Source: Comamonas antarctica (GTDB lineage: Bacteria > Pseudomonadota > Gammaproteobacteria > Burkholderiales > Burkholderiaceae_C). From it: a stretch of 64,000 nt of DNA. The stretch covers positions 1,543,501 to 1,607,500 of the forward strand of contig NZ_CP054840.1 in NCBI RefSeq assembly GCF_013363755.1, read 5' to 3'. This document shows, one piece after another, positions 38,347-47,413 of the stretch. The notes under the pieces are model-generated. The model saw only the letters and a list, made by a program, of their open reading frames with translations, was not told the origin of the DNA and searched no databases. Position numbers and translations under genes: made by a program. Position 1 is the first letter of the stretch. Each line of letters starts with the position of its first letter.

Positions 38347-39545
38347 ACGCGGCGCTGTTCAAGGTCATTGCTTCCCAGGTCGCGGTGCATGCCACCATGG
38401 CCGGCGTGCGCCTGGCCGCGCCGCTGCTGGCGCTCAAGCAGGGCTACAGCGCGTCCGCGGTCGGCGTGCTGCTGGCGCTGTTTGCTCTGACCCAGGTGTT
38501 CCTGGCGCTGCCCGCGGGACGCTTTGCCGATCGCCACGGGCTGCGCCGGCCGTTCTTCATCGGCATGCTGATGGCCAGCACCGGCTGCGCCGCGGCCATG
38601 CTGCTGCCGACCTTTGCCGTGCTGTGCTTCGCGGCGCTGTGCACCGGCGGGGGCGCGGGCATCGTCGTGATCGCCGTGCAGCGCCATGCAGGCCGCGCCA
38701 CGCACGACCCGGCGCAACTCAAGAAGGTGTTCAGCTGGCTGGCCATCGGCCCGGCCATTGCCAATTTCATCGGCCCGTTCTTCACCGGCTTGCTCATCGA
38801 CCATGCAACGTTTGGCGAAAGTCCGCTGTCGGGCTACCGCGTGGCCTTCGGGCTGCTGGCGCTGAGCCCGGTCTGCGCCTGGCTCTGGGTGCGCCAGACG
38901 CGCGAGACGCCGCCCGCGCCGCGCCAGCCCCAGCCCGACGGCCAGCGCGCCTGGGATCTGCTCAACGATCCGGCGTTCCGCACCATCTTGATCGTCAACT
39001 GGCTGCAGTCGGCGAGCTGGGACGTGCACACCTTCGTGCTCCCGCTGCTGGGCCACGAGCGCGGCATGAGCGCTTCGGTCATCGGCACGCTGCTGGGCCT
39101 GTTTGCGGTGGCGGCCACCGCGGTGCGGCTGCTGATGCCGCTGATTGCCGACCGCCTGCGCGAAGGCGCGGTCATTGCAGTGGCCATGGCCGCGACGGCC
39201 TGCCTGTTTGTGATCTATCCGTTCACGCAGGGTGCGCTGACCATGGGCATCTGCTCGGTGCTGCTGGGCTTTTCGCTGGGCTCGGTGCAGCCGATGGTGA
39301 TGAGCATGCTCCACCAGATCACGCCGCCGCACCGCCAGGGCGAGGCGCTGGGACTGCGGCTGATGGTCATCAATGCCTCGAGCGTGGCCATGCCCATGCT
39401 GTTTGGCGCGGCTGGCGGCGTCATCGGCATCTCGGCCTTGTTCTGGTCCGTGGGCGTGGGCGTGTCGTGCGGCATCCGCGCGGCCTGGGGCATCGGGCTG
39501 CGGGCGCCGGAGGCCGAAAAAAAGGCGGCTGAATTGCCGCCTTGA
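38343..39545 (+). CDS. Major facilitator superfamily transporter
   Basis: The 400-residue protein has 12 predicted spans, with GRFADRHGLRRPFFIG as the cytoplasmic loop 2-3 motif of the MFS and an equivalent DRLREG loop after span 8. It starts with GTG overlapping the rmuC stop. The substrate is unknown; the sequence looks like drug- or metabolite-efflux MFS proteins. The last codons lie inside a hairpin that acts as terminator for the opposite gene. Confidence 0.88.
   Translation: MNAALFKVIASQVAVHATMAGVRLAAPLLALKQGYSASAVGVLLALFALTQVFLALPAGRFADRHGLRRPFFIGMLMASTGCAAAMLLPTFAVLCFAALCTGGGAGIVVIAVQRHAGRATHDPAQLKKVFSWLAIGPAIANFIGPFFTGLLIDHATFGESPLSGYRVAFGLLALSPVCAWLWVRQTRETPPAPRQPQPDGQRAWDLLNDPAFRTILIVNWLQSASWDVHTFVLPLLGHERGMSASVIGTLLGLFAVAATAVRLLMPLIADRLREGAVIAVAMAATACLFVIYPFTQGALTMGICSVLLGFSLGSVQPMVMSMLHQITPPHRQGEALGLRLMVINASSVAMPMLFGAAGGVIGISALFWSVGVGVSCGIRAAWGIGLRAPEAEKKAAELPP
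39517..39543 (-). terminator. Terminator of LOG gene, inside the MFS coding end
   Basis: AAGGCGGC (39522-39529) pairs with GCCGCCTT (39536-39543) around TGAATT. On the minus strand it is followed by U6. The hairpin lies within the last codons of the convergent MFS gene (stop at 39543-39545). Confidence 0.8.
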
Positions 39546-39562
39546 GCGCAGGGGGGAGACCC

Positions 39563-40438
39563 CTAGGTCTTCTGCCCGATCTCGTAATAACGTTTGATCA
39601 GCATCCAGGCTTCGGCCGGATCGTCCGTGTAGTGGAACAGGTCGCGGTCCGCGGGCGAGATCGTGCCTTCTTCGATCATCAAATCGAAGTTGAGCAGTTT
39701 CTTCCAGAATTCGCTGCCGAACAGGATCACCGGCACGGGCCGGCTCTTGCGCGTCTGCACCAGGGTCAGCACCTCGAACAGTTCGTCCAGCGTGCCGAAG
39801 CCGCCGGGAAACGCCACCAGCGCCTTGGCGCGCATCAGGAAGTGCATCTTGCGCAGCGCGAAGTAGTGGAACTTGAAGCTCAGGTCGGGCGTGATGAAGC
39901 GGTTGCCGCTTTGCTCGTGGGGCAGGGCGATGTTCAGTCCGATGTTGTCCACGCCGACATCGTGCGCGCCGCGGTTCGCGGCTTCCATGATGCCGGGGCC
40001 GCCGCCAGTGCAGATGTAGAGGCGCTCCTGCGGCGCCTGCTTCAGGCTGTCGGTGGCCACGATGCGCGCGAACTGGCGTGCCTGGTCATAGCGCTCGGCG
40101 TTGCGCACCGCCCGCCGGGCCAGCAGCACACGCGCCGCGTCGCCGCTGGCCTGCGCCTCCTCGAGCTGGATCGCCGCCTGCTCGGGATCGACGAAGCGCG
40201 CGCTGCCATACACCACCACGGTGTGTTCTATGCCGTGTTCGCGCTGCGCGACGTCGGGTTTGAGCAGTTCGAGCTGCATGCGGATGCCGCGGGTTTCGCG
40301 CCGGAACATGAATTCCGGGTCGGCAAATGCGAGGCGGTTCGAATTGGGTTGCAGCACGGCGCCGTTGTGGGCCTGGTCGTGCAACTGAGCCCAGGCATCG
40401 GCGACATCGAGTTCGGAAAGTGGAGTGGAAATTTTCAT
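39563..40438 (-). CDS. LOG family protein (TIGR00730, lysine-decarboxylase-like fold)
   Basis: The 291-residue protein has the two LOG signatures, TGGGPGIMEAANRGA and PGGFGTLDELFEVL, whose Glu and Arg act in releasing free cytokinin bases from nucleotides in known members. Bacterial relatives are 5'-monophosphate nucleosidases (phosphoribohydrolases). An N-terminal extension of about 70 residues precedes the fold, as is common in betaproteobacteria. It is a single gene with a terminator at 39517-39543. Confidence 0.9.
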   Translation of the reverse strand: MKISTPLSELDVADAWAQLHDQAHNGAVLQPNSNRLAFADPEFMFRRETRGIRMQLELLKPDVAQREHGIEHTVVVYGSARFVDPEQAAIQLEEAQASGDAARVLLARRAVRNAERYDQARQFARIVATDSLKQAPQERLYICTGGGPGIMEAANRGAHDVGVDNIGLNIALPHEQSGNRFITPDLSFKFHYFALRKMHFLMRAKALVAFPGGFGTLDELFEVLTLVQTRKSRPVPVILFGSEFWKKLLNFDLMIEEGTISPADRDLFHYTDDPAEAWMLIKRYYEIGQKT

Positions 40439-40593
40439 GTAGCCTCGACAAGTTGAAAGCGCGCTGGGCGCCGGACACCACGATCCCCATTGCGGCGCGC
40501 ACGCCGTGCACTGCCGCTGAGTCCACTATACGCTCACAAACTCATAGCTTCGGACTGGCGCCGCCAATTGGTGCCAGCGTCATCGAAGGCCGG

Positions 40594-40633
40594 AAAAACG
40601 CGTGCCCCCGGCGCGGCGGGCGACGGGGGCACG
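40594..40633 (-). terminator. Terminator of the mrp operon
   Basis: CGTGCCCCCG (40601-40610) pairs with CGGGGGCACG (40624-40633) around a 13-nt loop, and five U follow on the minus strand after CG. It lies 23 nt after the mrpG stop. The rest of 40439-40655 shows nothing else. Confidence 0.85.
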
Positions 40634-40655
40634 GCTTCATCCGGAATGCGGAGTG

Positions 40656-41054
40656 TCAGAAGCGGTTGTCCACGTGTGCGGCATCGCCATGGTCGGGATC
40701 GCTGGACACCACGCGGCTGGTGGCCGGCGGCACGTTCTGCCCGTTGCGGCGCGCGCGGAACAGCGCCGCGCGCATCAGGAAAATGGTCGTGATCGGAACG
40801 GTCACCGAGATGAATACCGCGATCAGCAGCGCATGCAGCACCAGGCGCGATTCCAGGACCGAGAAGAACAGCACCGTGGCATGCATGATGGACCAGCAGC
40901 CCAGCGTGGCGATGATGGACGGCGAATGCACGCGCTCGAAGTAGCTTTTCAGCCGCACCAGCCCCAGCGCTCCCAGCAGGGTGATCAGCGCGCCGATCAG
41001 CACCAGCAGGCCGACCACGGCCTGTGCCCAGAGAGGAATGGCCGACGGCGTCAT
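40656..41054 (-). CDS. mrpG: Mrp/Pha antiporter subunit G
   Basis: The 132-residue membrane protein has three spans and the LGALGLVRLKSYFERVHSPSI motif of MnhG/PhaG. It is the last gene of the antiporter operon and its ATG overlaps the mrpF stop (ATGA). The C-terminal 30 residues are polar, facing the cytoplasm. The role of G in the complex is not fully known but it is required for function. Confidence 0.92.
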   Translation of the reverse strand: MTPSAIPLWAQAVVGLLVLIGALITLLGALGLVRLKSYFERVHSPSIIATLGCWSIMHATVLFFSVLESRLVLHALLIAVFISVTVPITTIFLMRAALFRARRNGQNVPPATSRVVSSDPDHGDAAHVDNRF

Positions 41055-41329
41055 TCGATCACCTCCCCACGCAGCAGGAACTTGGCCATGGCCGTTGAAC
41101 TCACGCAGCCGAACATGGCGATCAGCAGCGCGGCCTCGAAATAATCGGTGCTGCTGTAGAGGATGCCCAGCACCAGCATGGCCAGCATGCCGATGATGTA
41201 GAGGCAGTCGAGTGCCAGCACCCGATCCTGTGCCGCCGGACCCTTGAGCAGCCGGTACAGTGCGCAGGTCATGGCCAGCACCAGCAGGAATAGCGCAAAG
41301 GACAGCGTCCCGATGAAATACGGGCTCAT
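41051..41329 (-). CDS. mrpF: Mrp/Pha antiporter subunit F
   Basis: The 92-residue, three-span protein has CALYRLLKGPAAQDRVLALDCLYI, the MnhF/PhaF signature. It overlaps mrpE and mrpG by 4 nt at each end, so the order is translationally coupled. Confidence 0.92.
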   Translation of the reverse strand: MSPYFIGTLSFALFLLVLAMTCALYRLLKGPAAQDRVLALDCLYIIGMLAMLVLGILYSSTDYFEAALLIAMFGCVSSTAMAKFLLRGEVIE

Positions 41330-41814
41330 TCAAAAATCTCCATCAACAGGCGCTCGTAGCGGTTCTTGACATGGTCGATCAGCTTCTGCGGATCGCCGAC
41401 TTCCAATGCATGAAGCAGCAGCATCGAGCGGTCGCGCGACAGCTCGGCCCAAGACGTACCGGGGGTGATGCAGACGATCATCGCCAGCACCGCCAGTGCA
41501 TTTGGATCACGCAGTTCGAGCGGAATGTGCACGAAGTCGGCGCTGTGTTTGCGATAGGACTTGATCAGCAGGAAGCGCACCACGACGAGGTTCGACAGCG
41601 AGGTGTCGTAGGCCACGTTGAGCGCCAGCCGGAGAATGCTCAGCGGGCGACGGATGCGCACCGGCAGCGGCCGCAGGCCACGCAGCAGCACCGGCACCAG
41701 CAGGCCTGCGATCGCACCCAGCACCACATGGCCTGCGCTCAGCGAATGGTTGAGAAGCAGCCACAGCAGGAATAGCGCCACCGACAGCAGCGGGGCCGGC
41801 AGGATGCGTTTCAT
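41326..41814 (-). CDS. mrpE: Mrp/Pha antiporter subunit E
   Basis: The 162-residue protein has two N-terminal spans and then an amphipathic region with ALNVAYDTSLSNLVVVRFLL and CITPGTSWAELSRDRSMLLLHALE, typical of MnhE/PhaE. It overlaps mrpD and mrpF by 4 nt each. Confidence 0.93.
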   Translation of the reverse strand: MKRILPAPLLSVALFLLWLLLNHSLSAGHVVLGAIAGLLVPVLLRGLRPLPVRIRRPLSILRLALNVAYDTSLSNLVVVRFLLIKSYRKHSADFVHIPLELRDPNALAVLAMIVCITPGTSWAELSRDRSMLLLHALEVGDPQKLIDHVKNRYERLLMEIFE

Positions 41815-43505
41815 GGCTGCTCCTTTGCGCGAACGGGAACGGGATTGGGCACCGGCGCCTGCGTGAGCACGCCATGGATATAGGTGCCGGGCGCATGCAG
41901 CGCATCGGCAGCGTTCTGCATATAGCGCAGCACCGGGCCGGCCTGCACGGTCAAGGCAATGCAGCAGCCCAGCAGTACCGCAATCGGCAGCCCTTCGGCC
42001 ACGCGCAGCTGCGGCGTGTTGCGATCATGGCTGGCCCAGAAATGGCGCATGCCGACGCGGACCAGCGAAATCGTCGCGACCAGGCCGGTGGCTATCATCA
42101 GCGCCAGCATGGTCCAGCCGAGCATGCCGGGCTGGTGGCCCGCCGAGGTGCCTACGCCCATGGGGTTGAGCACGGCATTGAGCATGGCGATTTTGCCGAC
42201 AAAGCCCGACAAGGGCGGCAGGCCGGCAATGATCAGCGTGCAGACCAGGAACGCCAGGCCTAGAAAGGCCGCGGCAGCGGGAATCACGCGGCCGATCAGC
42301 ACTTCCTCGTCCTCGTCGAGGTTCAGGCCGGTGGTGGGCACCAGTTCGGCGTTGAGAAACGGCGCTTCGTCGTCTTCATACGGCGCGGTGCGTGCACCCG
42401 CATTGCGCCAGCGGTCGAGCAGGTCGGCCAGCAGGAACAGCGCGGCCACGGCAAAGGTCGAACTGGGCAAATAGTAGAGCAAGCCGGCCGTGAGCAGGTT
42501 CTGGCCGAAGCCCGTGGCGGCCAGCAGCGTGCCAGACGACAGGATGGCGGCATAGCCCGCCATGTTGGTCAGGCGCTGCGTGCCCAGCATGCCGACGGCG
42601 GCAAAGGCCATGGTCAGCAGGCCGCCGCAGATCAGCCAGTTGCTGCCGAACAGCGCGGACTCGCCGGCCTGGCTGCTGAACATCAGCGTCCACAGCCGCA
42701 GCACGGTATAGACGCCCAGCTTGGTCATCAGCGCAAACAGCGCGCCCACGGGGGCGGTGGCCGCGCTGTAGGCCGGAACAAGCCAGAAGTTCACCGGCCA
42801 CAGTGCGGCCTTGATGAGGAAGGCCATTGCCAGGATGCCCGCGGCGGCGTGCAGCAGGCCGCGGTCGGCGGGATCGACATGCGGAATCGCGCTGGCCAGG
42901 TCGGCCATGTTCAGCGTGCCGGTGATGCCGTAGAGCATCGACACGCCGATCAGGAACAGCGAGGACGCGGCCAGGTTGATGGCGATGTAGTGCAGGCCCG
43001 ACTGGATGCGCGCGCGGCCCGAGCCATGCAGCAGCAGGCCATACGATGCCGCCAGCGTGATCTCGAAGAACACGAACAGGTTGAACAGGTCGGCCGTGAG
43101 GAAGGCGCCCGCCAGCCCCATCAGCTGGAACTGGAACAGCGGGTGGAAGTGCACGCCCGCGCGGTGCCAGCGCACGGCCGCGAACACGATCGATGCCAGC
43201 GCGACGATGCTGGTGGTGACCAGCATCAGCGCCGACAGCCGGTCAAGCGCCAGCGAGATGCCGAATGGCGCCGGCCAGTTGCCCGGCTGGTACACGCCCA
43301 TGGTCACGGGCGCACCGGCCTGGTCGGTCCACAGCAACAGTGCCACGGCAATCACCAGTCCGATCAGCGTCGACAGGATGTTCAGCGTCAGCTTGACGCG
43401 TTGCAGTTCCTCGCGCATCAGCAGCATCAGCGCCGCAGTCAGCATGGGCAGCATGATGGGTGCCAGCATCAGGTGCGGCATGAGCAGGGAAATGAACTCC
43501 ATCAT
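41811..43505 (-). CDS. mrpD: Mrp/Pha antiporter subunit D
   Basis: The 564-residue protein resembles NuoN/NuoM proton-pumping subunits, with about 14 spans and a Proton_antipo_M core including AFFEITLAASYGLLLHGS and LWPVNFWLVPAYSAATAPVGAL. Between spans a hydrophilic acidic loop (about residues 375-410, with APYEDDEAPF and LDEDEEVLIG) is longer than I would expect for MrpD. It is coupled by 4-nt overlaps to C and E. It is likely one of the two proton-moving subunits. Confidence 0.94.
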   Translation of the reverse strand: MMEFISLLMPHLMLAPIMLPMLTAALMLLMREELQRVKLTLNILSTLIGLVIAVALLLWTDQAGAPVTMGVYQPGNWPAPFGISLALDRLSALMLVTTSIVALASIVFAAVRWHRAGVHFHPLFQFQLMGLAGAFLTADLFNLFVFFEITLAASYGLLLHGSGRARIQSGLHYIAINLAASSLFLIGVSMLYGITGTLNMADLASAIPHVDPADRGLLHAAAGILAMAFLIKAALWPVNFWLVPAYSAATAPVGALFALMTKLGVYTVLRLWTLMFSSQAGESALFGSNWLICGGLLTMAFAAVGMLGTQRLTNMAGYAAILSSGTLLAATGFGQNLLTAGLLYYLPSSTFAVAALFLLADLLDRWRNAGARTAPYEDDEAPFLNAELVPTTGLNLDEDEEVLIGRVIPAAAAFLGLAFLVCTLIIAGLPPLSGFVGKIAMLNAVLNPMGVGTSAGHQPGMLGWTMLALMIATGLVATISLVRVGMRHFWASHDRNTPQLRVAEGLPIAVLLGCCIALTVQAGPVLRYMQNAADALHAPGTYIHGVLTQAPVPNPVPVRAKEQP

Positions 43506-43867
43506 GGCATTTCCTGCACATCACGCGAGTGCACTCCATCCACATGGTCGTTGCCGGCCGTGCCGCGCGAGGCGAGCAGCACCACCAGGAACAGCGCCGT
43601 CATGGCGAAGCCGATGACGATGGCCGTGAGCACCAGGGCCTGGGGCATGGGGTCGGCGTAGTTCACGAGATCCGTCGGCACGCCGGCGCGCAGCACCGGT
43701 TCCTTGTCGATGGCCAGCCCCTGGCGGCCCATGCTGAAGATGAACAGGTTGACGGCATAGGCCATCAGCGACAGGCCCATGATGACCTGGTAGGTCCGCG
43801 GGCGCAGCAGAAGCCAGACACCCGAGCCGGTCAGCACGCCAATGGCAAGAGCAAGCACGATCTCCAT
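43502..43867 (-). CDS. mrpC: Mrp/Pha antiporter subunit C
   Basis: The 121-residue, three-span protein is NuoK-like, with LLLRPRTYQVIMGLSLMAYAVNLFIF and the TDLVNYADPMPQALVLTAIVIGFAM segment of MnhC/PhaC. The ATG at 43867 overlaps the mrpA stop (ATGA). Confidence 0.94.
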   Translation of the reverse strand: MEIVLALAIGVLTGSGVWLLLRPRTYQVIMGLSLMAYAVNLFIFSMGRQGLAIDKEPVLRAGVPTDLVNYADPMPQALVLTAIVIGFAMTALFLVVLLASRGTAGNDHVDGVHSRDVQEMP

Positions 43868-46791
43868 CAGTGGGCTCCCTCGTTGGCTTCGTCTTCGAGC
43901 AGGCGCGCATGGTAGCGGTGGCCGCGTACGGATTGGTGGGCAATGGCCGTCAGTATCAACATCGTGGAACCTACGACCAGCGTGAACACGCCCAGGTCGA
44001 AGAAGGTGGCGCTGGCCAGGTGGATCTCGCCCACCAGCGGCAGTGTGAAATGGAAGCTGTGGCTGGTCATGAACGGGTAGCCGACCACCACCGAGCCGAA
44101 GCCGGTGAGCAGCGCGAACAGCAGCCCCGCGGCAATCCAGCGCCGGGGGTAGAGCGCGAAGTGGGCCTCGACCCACTGCGTGCCGGAGATGATGTATTGC
44201 AGGACCAGCGCCACCGAGAACACCAGGCCGGCCACGAAGCCGCCGCCGGGCTCGTTGTGGCCGCGCATGAACAGGTAGATCGCCACCAGCGTGGCGAACG
44301 GCAGCAGCAGCCGTACCAGCACCGCCGGCACCATCAGGTAACCCACGGCGGTGTCGCCCGCATGGCGCGGGTTGAGCAGGTCTGTCTGCAGGTCGCCGGG
44401 CACGTAACGCTGCTGCTCGGGAAGGTCCATGGTCTCGCGCGCCGGCCGGAAGCGCCGCAGCAGCGCATACACCGTGAGCGCCACGACGCCCAGCACGACG
44501 ATCTCGCCAAAGGTATCGAAGCCGCGGAAGTCGACCAGCATCACGTTGACCACATTGGTGCCGCCGCCGCCGCTGAGCGCATTTTCCAGGAAGAAGGTCG
44601 AGGTGCTGTCGTGGAACGGGCGGCTCATCATCGCAAACGCGAGCCAGGCCATGCCGCCGCCTGCCGCCAGCGCCAGCGCGAAGTCCCGCAGCCGGCGCGC
44701 CCGGGCGCGGATCTGGGTCGACAGCGCGGGAATGTGCAGGTTCTTGTCGCGCTTGGGCAGCCATCGCAGGCCCAGCATGATCAGCACCGTGGTCACGACC
44801 TCCACCACCAGCTGGGTCAGCGCCAGGTCGGGTGCCGAGAACCAGAGAAAGGTGATGCAGACGCAGAGGCCGGACACGCTGAGCATGATCAGCGCGGCCA
44901 TCCGATGGTACTTGGCCTTCCAGGCCGCGGCCAGCGCGCAGGTGCTGCCAATGATCCACAGCAGCACGAAGGCCGGCGATACCGGCAGCGTGCCCCGGTC
45001 GCCCAGTTCCAGGCCGCTGGTCCACAGTGGCAGGAAGCCAGCGGCCAGCGCCAGGCACACCAGCCACAGCATCTGCCACTGCAGGCGCATGGTGCTCAGC
45101 AGGCGCCGGCCCTGGCGCGCGCCGGCTTGGGCCAACGCCAGCGCGTAGTCGAAAAAGCGCCGTCCGTCGAAATGGCGCAGGATGGGGGCGGTTTCGACAT
45201 GTCCGGCCTTGCGCAGCCAGCCGAGCAGGCAATGGATTGCAATGCCGCCCAGCAGCGCCAGCACGCTCATGATCAGCGGTGCGTTCACACCATGCCAGAC
45301 GGCCAGGCTGAACGCGGGCAGCGTGCCGCCCACCACGGGCGCGGCGGCGGCGCGCAGGAAGTCGCCCATGGCCCAGGCCGGGGCGATGCCGACCACGACG
45401 CAGGCCACCACCAGCAGTGCGATCGGGGCGATCATCCAGCGTGGCGGCTCGTGCGGCGTGAGCGGCAGATCGGTGGCCTTGGGTCCGAAGAACACGTCGA
45501 CGGTGAAGCGCAGCGAATAGGCCACGCTGAACATGCCGGCCAGGGTTGCCGCCACGGGCAGCCATGAGCGCACCCAGGGCGCGGCGTCGAGATAGACGGT
45601 CTCGGCAAAGAACATTTCCTTGGACAGGAATCCATTGAGCAGCGGCACACCGGCCATTGCCGCGCTGGCCACCATCGCCAGCGTGGCAGTGACCGGCATC
45701 ATGGTGCGCAGCCCGGACAGCCGGCGAATGTCGCGCGTGCCGCTTTCATGGTCGACAATGCCCACCGCCATGAACAGCGACGCCTTGAAGGTCGCGTGGT
45801 TCATGATGTGGAACACTGCGGCCACGGCCGCCAGCGGGCTGTTGAGGCCCAGCAGCAGCGTGATCAGGCCCAGGTGCGAGATGGTGGAGTAGGCCAGCAG
45901 TCCCTTGAGGTCGTTCTGGAACATTGCCAGATAGCCGCCCAGCAGCAGCGTGCACAGCCCTGCGCCGCCGACCAGCCAGAACCAGGGCTCGGTGTCGCCC
46001 AGCACCGGCCACATGCGCGCCAGCAGGAATACGCCGGCCTTGACCATGGTGGCCGAGTGCAGGTAGGCCGACACCGGCGTGGGCGCGGCCATGGCATGGG
46101 GCAGCCAGAAATGGAACGGGAACTGCGCGCTCTTGGTCAAGGCGCCGAGCAGGATGAGCACCAGCGCGGTGAGATAAAGGTGATGGTCGCGGATCTGCTG
46201 GCCCGCGGCAAGGATATGGTCGAGATCGTAGCTGCCGACGATATGGCCCAGCACCAGCATGCCGGCGAGCATGCACAGCCCGCCTGCGCCCGTGACCGTC
46301 AACGCCATGCGCGCGCCCTGGCGCGCGTCCTTGCGGTGGTGCCAGTAGCCGATCAGCAGGAACGAGAACAGGCTGGTCAGCTCCCAGAAGAACGCCAGCT
46401 GGATCACGTTGCCCGAGAGCACCACGCCCATCATGGCGCCCATGAATGCCAGGAAGAACGCAAAGAAGCGTGGCACTGGATCGGCGGGCGACATGTAGTA
46501 GCGCGCGTAGAGCACCACCAGCGAACCGATGCCCAGCACCAGCATGCAGAACATCCACGCAAAGCCATCCATGCGCACGATCAGGTTCATGCCCAATGCC
46601 GGTATCCAATCTATCTCCTCGCGCAGCACGCCGCCATCGGCGACCTCGGGAAACAACAGTGCCACCTGGATGGCACAGCCCAGGGCAATCACTCCGGCCA
46701 AGGTGGACTCGGTATTGCGGGCGTTGGTCGGCAATACGGCAGCCAGCAGGCTGCCGAGGAAGGGCAGAATAATGAGGAAGATCAACGGCAT
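43867..46791 (-). CDS. mrpA: Mrp/Pha antiporter fused subunit A+B
   Basis: The 974-residue protein is NuoL-like over about residues 1-480, followed by MrpA-specific spans and a C-terminal MnhB-type domain (about 820-960) with HNEPGGGFVAGLVFS. The N-terminal half has AFFWELTSLFSFLLIGYWHHRKDAR and SAQFPFHFWLPHAMAAPTPVSAYLHSATMVKAG. Separate MrpB is absent, so this is the group-2 (Pha) fused type. It is the first gene of the operon A-C-D-E-F-G, which exports Na+ or K+ for protons and helps at high pH or salt. Confidence 0.95.
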   Translation of the reverse strand: MPLIFLIILPFLGSLLAAVLPTNARNTESTLAGVIALGCAIQVALLFPEVADGGVLREEIDWIPALGMNLIVRMDGFAWMFCMLVLGIGSLVVLYARYYMSPADPVPRFFAFFLAFMGAMMGVVLSGNVIQLAFFWELTSLFSFLLIGYWHHRKDARQGARMALTVTGAGGLCMLAGMLVLGHIVGSYDLDHILAAGQQIRDHHLYLTALVLILLGALTKSAQFPFHFWLPHAMAAPTPVSAYLHSATMVKAGVFLLARMWPVLGDTEPWFWLVGGAGLCTLLLGGYLAMFQNDLKGLLAYSTISHLGLITLLLGLNSPLAAVAAVFHIMNHATFKASLFMAVGIVDHESGTRDIRRLSGLRTMMPVTATLAMVASAAMAGVPLLNGFLSKEMFFAETVYLDAAPWVRSWLPVAATLAGMFSVAYSLRFTVDVFFGPKATDLPLTPHEPPRWMIAPIALLVVACVVVGIAPAWAMGDFLRAAAAPVVGGTLPAFSLAVWHGVNAPLIMSVLALLGGIAIHCLLGWLRKAGHVETAPILRHFDGRRFFDYALALAQAGARQGRRLLSTMRLQWQMLWLVCLALAAGFLPLWTSGLELGDRGTLPVSPAFVLLWIIGSTCALAAAWKAKYHRMAALIMLSVSGLCVCITFLWFSAPDLALTQLVVEVVTTVLIMLGLRWLPKRDKNLHIPALSTQIRARARRLRDFALALAAGGGMAWLAFAMMSRPFHDSTSTFFLENALSGGGGTNVVNVMLVDFRGFDTFGEIVVLGVVALTVYALLRRFRPARETMDLPEQQRYVPGDLQTDLLNPRHAGDTAVGYLMVPAVLVRLLLPFATLVAIYLFMRGHNEPGGGFVAGLVFSVALVLQYIISGTQWVEAHFALYPRRWIAAGLLFALLTGFGSVVVGYPFMTSHSFHFTLPLVGEIHLASATFFDLGVFTLVVGSTMLILTAIAHQSVRGHRYHARLLEDEANEGAH

Positions 46792-46874
46792 GTGCGTGAC
46801 ATTTTAGGGGCAAGCTGCCGAATTCCGCTATGAAAATCTGAGCATGTTTTCAATTAGGGTCATGGCGCAGACAG

Positions 46875-46911
46875 AAAAAAAGCCGCTGCAGCGCAAGGGC
46901 TGTAGCGGCTT
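46875..46911 (-). terminator. Terminator after comEA-like gene
   Basis: A 12-bp stem with one G-U pair (46880-46891 with 46900-46911) has an 8-nt loop and a run of six U on the minus strand. It lies 38 nt after the comEA-like stop and closes the long minus-strand series. Confidence 0.85.
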
Positions 46912-46949
46912 CCCGGGAGAGCCGGGCGCACGGGGGTGGGAACCCTTTT

Positions 46950-47282
46950 TCAATCGGCTTTGGTGCTGTTGGGCGCAGGCCCGGCAGCGGAGGTTTCGGC
47001 GGCCAGTACGCTGCTGCCGGAAAAGGTTTTCCCGTTCACCGTAAGGCCATTTGCCGAGAATCTGGCCGCGGCGGCGCTTCCGATGCCGTGCACGCGTGCA
47101 ATCAGGTCCGGCCAGCCGGCAAAAGGCGCCCGGTCCCGCTGGGCAATGATGCGCTGCGACAGCGCGGGACTGATACCCGGGATGGCATCGAGTTCAGCCA
47201 GCGTTGCCATATTGACATCGGTCGCGGCAAAAACGCAGGCTGCGTGGAGCATTGCAAAGGTGGTAAGGACTGGCTTGAACAT
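46950..47282 (-). CDS. ComEA-like helix-hairpin-helix DNA-binding protein
   Basis: The 110-residue protein has a signal peptide (MFKPVLTTFAMLHAACVFA), then DVNMATLAELDAIPGISPALSQRIIAQRD and GWPDLIARVHGIGSAAAARF, two helix-hairpin-helix units that bind DNA non-specifically. Periplasmic ComEA proteins pull incoming DNA during natural transformation. GAGGA precedes the ATG. The C-terminal 35 residues are Ala/Ser-rich. It follows lapB by 131 nt; the spacer may hold a separate promoter. Confidence 0.88.
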   Translation of the reverse strand: MFKPVLTTFAMLHAACVFAATDVNMATLAELDAIPGISPALSQRIIAQRDRAPFAGWPDLIARVHGIGSAAAARFSANGLTVNGKTFSGSSVLAAETSAAGPAPNSTKAD

Positions 47283-47413
47283 CGCGCTTCCTCGCGAGGG
47301 GCATCCAAGACTTGGAACTGCAAGTCCCCTCAGGCGATCGTTAATGTAGGACATTGCACTACATTGAGCAGGAAAACCGGAGAAAGTGCGGGGTTGCTGG
47401 CGTTTGCCAGCCG

